NCBI GenBank assembly: GCA_001429255.1
Contig: LMJI01000001.1
Location: 1,219,256-1,283,255 of the forward strand
Length of the DNA: 64,000 nucleotides
Direction: 5' to 3'
Source of the DNA: Cellulomonas sp. Root930
GTDB taxonomy: Bacteria; Actinomycetota; Actinomycetes; Actinomycetales; Cellulomonadaceae
Shown here: positions 60,658 through 64,000 of the stretch, piece after piece
How the letters are laid out: each line of letters begins with the position of its first letter
How positions within the stretch are numbered: position 1 is the first letter of the stretch
Notes under the pieces: generated by a model
The model's database searches: none
What the model was told of the DNA's origin: nothing
What the model saw: only the letters and a program-made list of their open reading frames with translations
Made by a program: the position numbers and the translations under genes

Positions 60658-62607
60658 TCAGCCGTGCAGCGGCAGGGTCAGCGTGGCCGGCGCGCCCTCG
60701 ACGAGCCGGATCGGCACGCCCCAGTCCTGTGCGTTGAGGTGGCAGGCCGGGTACTCGATCGCGGGGTCGGCGTCGCAGCTGGCCGCGTGCGCGGTGACGT
60801 GCAGGACGCCCTCCGTCAGGGTCGGGTCCAGCCGCAGCACGCGATCCAGCGGGACGTCGTCGCCGGCGCCCTCGAGCAGCAGCCCGGGCGGGGTCGACGA
60901 GACCTGCAGCCGGGTGGACGGGCCGTAGCGGTCGTCGTACTTCTGGCCGGCCGCCGGGGTGAACACCACGTCGAGCCGCACCTCGCCGGGGGACAGCTCG
61001 GTCACGGGTCGCTGCGTGCGGTGGCTGCCGGAGTCGAGGAGCCGGCCGACGAGCGTGGCCGGCAGGGCGATCCGCGTGAGCCGGTGCGCCGCGGACTCGA
61101 CGACGAGCAGGGTGGAGCCGCCGTCGAGCACGACGATCCCGCTGGGCTCCGCCAGGTCGGTGGCGAGCGTGCTCACGGACCCGTCGGCGTATCGACGGAT
61201 CGCGCCGTTGTAGGTGTCGGCGACGACGACCGAGCCGTCGGGCAGGACCGCGACGCCGAGCGGGTGCTGCAGCCGGGCCTCGGCCGCCGGTCCGTCGCGG
61301 TGGCCGAAGTCGAACAGCCCCTCGCCGACGACCGTGTGCACGGTCCGCTCCACCGGGTCCACCCAGCGCAGCGCGGAGGTCTCCGAGTCGGCCAGCCAGA
61401 TCCGGTCGTCCGCCGCGACCGCGAGCCCGGACGGCTGCGCGAACCACGCCTCGTGCAGCGGCCCGTCGAGCAGGCCCTCGTTCATGGTGCCGCCGAGCAG
61501 CTCGATCGACCCCTGCACGTCGCCGAACGCCCAGAGCGTGTGGTTGCCGGCCATCGCGACGACGAACGCGCCGAGCGGCTCCGACCACGCGACGTCCCAG
61601 GGCGAGGAGAGCTTGTGCCGACGAGGGCCGGGGACGAACGTGCCGGTGCCGGCGGCGAGTCCCGCGACGGCGTCGCCCGGCTCCCCGATCACGGGGATCG
61701 ACGCGAGCTCCTGGTCGGCCTCGTCCTCGTCCGACGCCAGGAAGTTGTCCGCCGCGCCGACCATGTACTGCTCGCCGGTGCCGGCCACGGTGGTGACCGC
61801 CCCGTCCGCGAGGCGGACCCCGCGCAGCGCGTGGTTGACCGTATCGGCGACGAGCACGTCGTACCCGAGCACCGACCGCAGCTCGTCGGGGACGAGGCAG
61901 AGGCCGTTCGGCTCGCTGAACCGGGCCTCGTCGGGACCGCCGTCCACCAGCCCGCGCTCGCCGGAGCCGATGCGCCGGACCAGCGTCTCCCCGTCGGACC
62001 CGAGCTCGGCGAGGCTGTGGTGCCCGGCGTCGGCGACCAGCAGGTGCCCGTCCGGGAGCACGATCGCCTTGGCCGGGAACCGGAGCGTGCCCTCCGCCGG
62101 CGCCGGGGCCACGTACGGTCCGTCGCCGCGGTGCAGCGTGCCCTTGGACTCGTGCTCGGCGATCAGCTCGCCGACCAGGATCTCGACGTTGCGCTTGTGG
62201 CCCTCGCCGGCCATCTGCGCGACGACGTAGCCCTCGGGGTCGATGACGACGAGCGTCGGCCACGCGCGCGCCGTGTACGCCGACCACGTGACCAGCTGCG
62301 GGTCGTCCAGCACCGGATGGTGCACCTCGTACCGCTCGACGGCGGCGGCCAGCGCCACCGGATCGGCCTCGTGGACGAACTTCGGGGAGTGCACGCCGAC
62401 GATCACGAGCACGTCGCGGTGCTGCTCCTCGAGCTCGCGCAGCTCGTCCAGGACGTGCAGGCAGTTGATGCAGCAGAACGTCCAGAAGTCGAGGATGACG
62501 ATCTTGCCGCGCAGGTCGGCCAGCGTCACGTCGCGGCCGCCGGTGTTCAGCCACCCCCGCCCGACCAGCTCGGACGCACGGACCCGGGGCAGTCTGCTCT
62601 CACGCAC
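60658..62607 (-). CDS. Thioredoxin-like NHL-repeat protein (NHLRC2-like)
   Basis: The 649-residue protein joins a thioredoxin-like domain (about 20-170; FWTFCCINCLHVLDE with C46-I-N-C49), an NHL beta-propeller (about 205-520; PNGLCLVPDE, HPLGVAVLPDGSVVVADT) and a C-terminal beta-sandwich. The order is the same as in animal NHLRC2 and bacterial homologues; the role is probably redox-linked but unproven. No signal peptide is present. I chose GTG 62607 because family members begin close to the thioredoxin domain, though the frame is open to 62772. Confidence 0.92.
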   Translation of the reverse strand: MRESRLPRVRASELVGRGWLNTGGRDVTLADLRGKIVILDFWTFCCINCLHVLDELRELEEQHRDVLVIVGVHSPKFVHEADPVALAAAVERYEVHHPVLDDPQLVTWSAYTARAWPTLVVIDPEGYVVAQMAGEGHKRNVEILVGELIAEHESKGTLHRGDGPYVAPAPAEGTLRFPAKAIVLPDGHLLVADAGHHSLAELGSDGETLVRRIGSGERGLVDGGPDEARFSEPNGLCLVPDELRSVLGYDVLVADTVNHALRGVRLADGAVTTVAGTGEQYMVGAADNFLASDEDEADQELASIPVIGEPGDAVAGLAAGTGTFVPGPRRHKLSSPWDVAWSEPLGAFVVAMAGNHTLWAFGDVQGSIELLGGTMNEGLLDGPLHEAWFAQPSGLAVAADDRIWLADSETSALRWVDPVERTVHTVVGEGLFDFGHRDGPAAEARLQHPLGVAVLPDGSVVVADTYNGAIRRYADGSVSTLATDLAEPSGIVVLDGGSTLLVVESAAHRLTRIALPATLVGRLLDSGSHRTQRPVTELSPGEVRLDVVFTPAAGQKYDDRYGPSTRLQVSSTPPGLLLEGAGDDVPLDRVLRLDPTLTEGVLHVTAHAASCDADPAIEYPACHLNAQDWGVPIRLVEGAPATLTLPLHG

Positions 62608-62696
62608 GGGACCATTCTGCGCGATCGAACCGCTCGCGACGTCCGCGATTCCGGTCGTCCGGACGCTCGGTGGTGCGGATGTCGCGGCGGGGCGGA

Positions 62697-63839
62697 TCAG
62701 GTGCGGTCGAGGACGTAGATGCGCGGGTGGTGGCCCTTGGCGAACACGCGGGTGGTGGAGCGGATCCGCCACAGCGCGTCGGCGTCGCGCAGGCAGCGCT
62801 CCATGACCTTGACCTCGTGCGTGAGGACCACGAACCGCGCACCGGGAGCGGCGGCGTCATGGGCGGCCTGGAGCATGCCCGCGTGGACCTCCGCATTGGT
62901 CGCGTGCGTGCCGTGCACGGTGCCCCACGGCGGGTCGGCGAGGAGCAGGTCCCAGCCGGTACCGACGGCCTCGACCAGCGCGGGTCCCGTGCAGTCGGCG
63001 GTCACCAGACGCGCGTCACCGGCGTGCGCGGCGGCGCCGAGGTTCTCCGTCGACGCGGTGAGGGCGTCCGCGGACAGATCCACCCCGACGGCCTCGGCGG
63101 CCTGGCCGGCCATGAGGCGCTCGATCAGCAGCGTGCCGGAGCCGCACATGAGGTTGAGCACGCGGTCGGACGGCAGCACCTCACCGAGCCGCACCATCGC
63201 GGCGGCGATCGTCGCGTTGACCGCACCGGGGTAGTCCGTCACGCGCCAGCGGCGGGCGGACAGCGGCCGCGCGCCGAGGCGGACGAGCACGTCCCAGCCG
63301 GGGTCGCCGGACGGTCCGGGGCGCACGCCGCGGCGGACGCGGACGACCAGCTCGCCCTCCTTCTCGTCGTAGCGCAGGCCGGTGGCCTCGGCGAGCAGCT
63401 CGGCCAGCCGCGCGAACACCGCGGAGTCGCTGCCCGCGGCCTCGAACCGGAACGTGGACGAGCTGCCGGTCCGCAGCGACGTGTACATGGCGTCGACGAT
63501 CCGGGACAGGTGGTCGCCGCTGGTGAGCGACTTGGGGCGCGGGACGTCGAACCGCAGGACGAGGAACGCGGCGACCGCGGTGCGCAGGCCGAGCACGTCG
63601 GCGGGCGGACCCCACGTCGCGACGTCGAGGGCGTCCTCGCGGCCGGGCACGGGCGTCGGGGCGCCGTCGAGCATGAGGACCTCGGCGGCCTCGTCGGCCA
63701 CCACGTCCTCGAGCCCGGGCAGGAACGTCAGCTCGAGCGCCGTGGAGCGGCGGGCTGTCGGGCGGGACCGGGGTCGTCGTTCGGAAGGATGGCTGCCGTG
63801 GTGGGCGGGGGGTGGTCCGCCGCGTGCGCGCTTGGCCAC
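62697..63839 (-). CDS. THUMP/TRM11-type RNA methyltransferase
   Basis: The 380-residue protein has an N-terminal region like a THUMP RNA-binding domain, followed by a Rossmann methyltransferase domain. That domain has SAM motif VLNLMCGSGTLLIERL, acidic VGVDLSADALTAS and the catalytic motif ADPPWG, typical of N2-guanine or N6-adenine RNA methylases (TRM11/RlmL-like). It probably methylates tRNA or rRNA. GTG 63839, four bases after the stop of the upstream gene, is my start choice, but the N-terminus (Arg/Pro-rich) is uncertain. Confidence 0.85.
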   Translation of the reverse strand: MAKRARGGPPPAHHGSHPSERRPRSRPTARRSTALELTFLPGLEDVVADEAAEVLMLDGAPTPVPGREDALDVATWGPPADVLGLRTAVAAFLVLRFDVPRPKSLTSGDHLSRIVDAMYTSLRTGSSSTFRFEAAGSDSAVFARLAELLAEATGLRYDEKEGELVVRVRRGVRPGPSGDPGWDVLVRLGARPLSARRWRVTDYPGAVNATIAAAMVRLGEVLPSDRVLNLMCGSGTLLIERLMAGQAAEAVGVDLSADALTASTENLGAAAHAGDARLVTADCTGPALVEAVGTGWDLLLADPPWGTVHGTHATNAEVHAGMLQAAHDAAAPGARFVVLTHEVKVMERCLRDADALWRIRSTTRVFAKGHHPRIYVLDRT

Positions 63840-63843
63840 CAGG

Positions 63844-64000
63844 TCAGGCCGGCACGGGGACAGGTGCAGCGGCGTCCGCTCCGACAGCCCGGAGCACGAA
63901 CGCCTCGGTCTGCTCGATCGCACGCTCGCGCTCGGGGCCCTCGGAGGGCACGCCGCGCCCGGACAGGCAGGCGTTGACCAGGGGGACGGTGACGTCCAGG
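63844..64000 (-). CDS. 3' end of an unidentified gene (partial)
   Basis: The minus strand is open from the window edge to a TGA at 63844-63846. It codes for about 51 residues, including LDVTVPLVNACLSG and ERERAIEQTEAFVLRAVGA. Codon third positions are G/C-rich and it abuts the methyltransferase gene with a four-base gap, so it is probably the C-terminus of the first gene of that operon. The family cannot be named from this fragment. Confidence 0.6.
   Translation of the reverse strand, partial: LDVTVPLVNACLSGRGVPSEGPERERAIEQTEAFVLRAVGADAAAPVPVPA

Noticed and set aside
1..64000. tRNA or rRNA genes, CRISPR arrays, insertion sequences, integration sites.
   Set aside because: No cloverleaf-like sequence, regularly spaced repeats, transposase or integrase was seen on either strand.

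Overview
The window reads as a chromosome segment of a high-GC Gram-positive actinobacterium, most likely a Cellulomonas-like member of the Cellulomonadaceae (inference). The supporting signs are very GC-rich codon third positions, many ATGA/GTGA overlaps, frequent GTG starts and leaderless starts. Typical actinobacterial families are present: CsoR, SigK/RskA-like, DUF6318, DUF6458, DUF308, YcnI/CopC/CopD-CtaG, WXG100-like and a two-subunit branched-chain 2-oxoacid dehydrogenase E1. I see no tRNA, rRNA, CRISPR array, insertion sequence or prophage. Coding density is very high and no gene-free stretch exceeds about 250 bases beyond the opening 228.

Layout. 1-960: a cyclic-di-GMP-I (GEMM) riboswitch with its own promoter, a 51-codon frame, a long hairpin and a PLDc_N/SHOCT membrane protein. 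996-7812: membrane proteins and a regulator/ABC-transporter operon behind a promoter with an embedded palindrome. 7816-10767: copper export (CopA-type ATPase, CopZ, CsoR, CsoR-type operator). 10800-19212: an Rrf2 regulator and the heme/siroheme tetrapyrrole genes (hemE-hemY-hemC-hemD-hemB-hemL on the minus strand, hemA divergent). 19448-21970: an unrecognised protein with a palindrome-rich leader, and purB. 22080-26040: a DUF4129 / MoxR / DUF58 operon, followed by a WXG100-like protein translationally coupled to an alpha/beta hydrolase. 28314-33108: an aminotransferase and a branched-chain 2-oxoacid dehydrogenase E1alpha-E1beta-E2 operon behind paired palindromes.

33870-36625 is the most interesting stretch. 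A secreted protein with two copies of a roughly 50-residue repeat is followed by an amidoligase-family enzyme (glutamine-synthetase-like fold), an ECF sigma factor, and a membrane-anchored protein with an anti-sigma-like cytoplasmic segment and two more copies of the same repeat outside. The last three genes overlap end to end. I recognise no described system with this composition.

36591-45188: Rieske lipoprotein with a small membrane protein, a 14-TM drug-type exporter with two palindromes upstream, a copper-handling operon (possible metal-binding membrane protein, YcnI, CopC, CopD-CtaG fusion), and a secreted-protein/DUF6318 lipoprotein pair. 45432-52720: AbiEi/DUF559-like protein, prolyl-oligopeptidase-family peptidase, DUF6458 protein, then a DUF4397-sortase-SigK-RskA-like operon and an alpha/beta hydrolase facing a WYL regulator across a TGTCACC direct repeat. 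53581-64000: a two-subunit ABC exporter, a cytoplasmic trypsin-like protease with a 71-residue companion that resembles the protease's own N-terminal domain, a GAF-GGDEF cyclase, a small unknown protein, an NHL-repeat thioredoxin-like protein, a THUMP-type RNA methyltransferase and the 3' end of a further gene.
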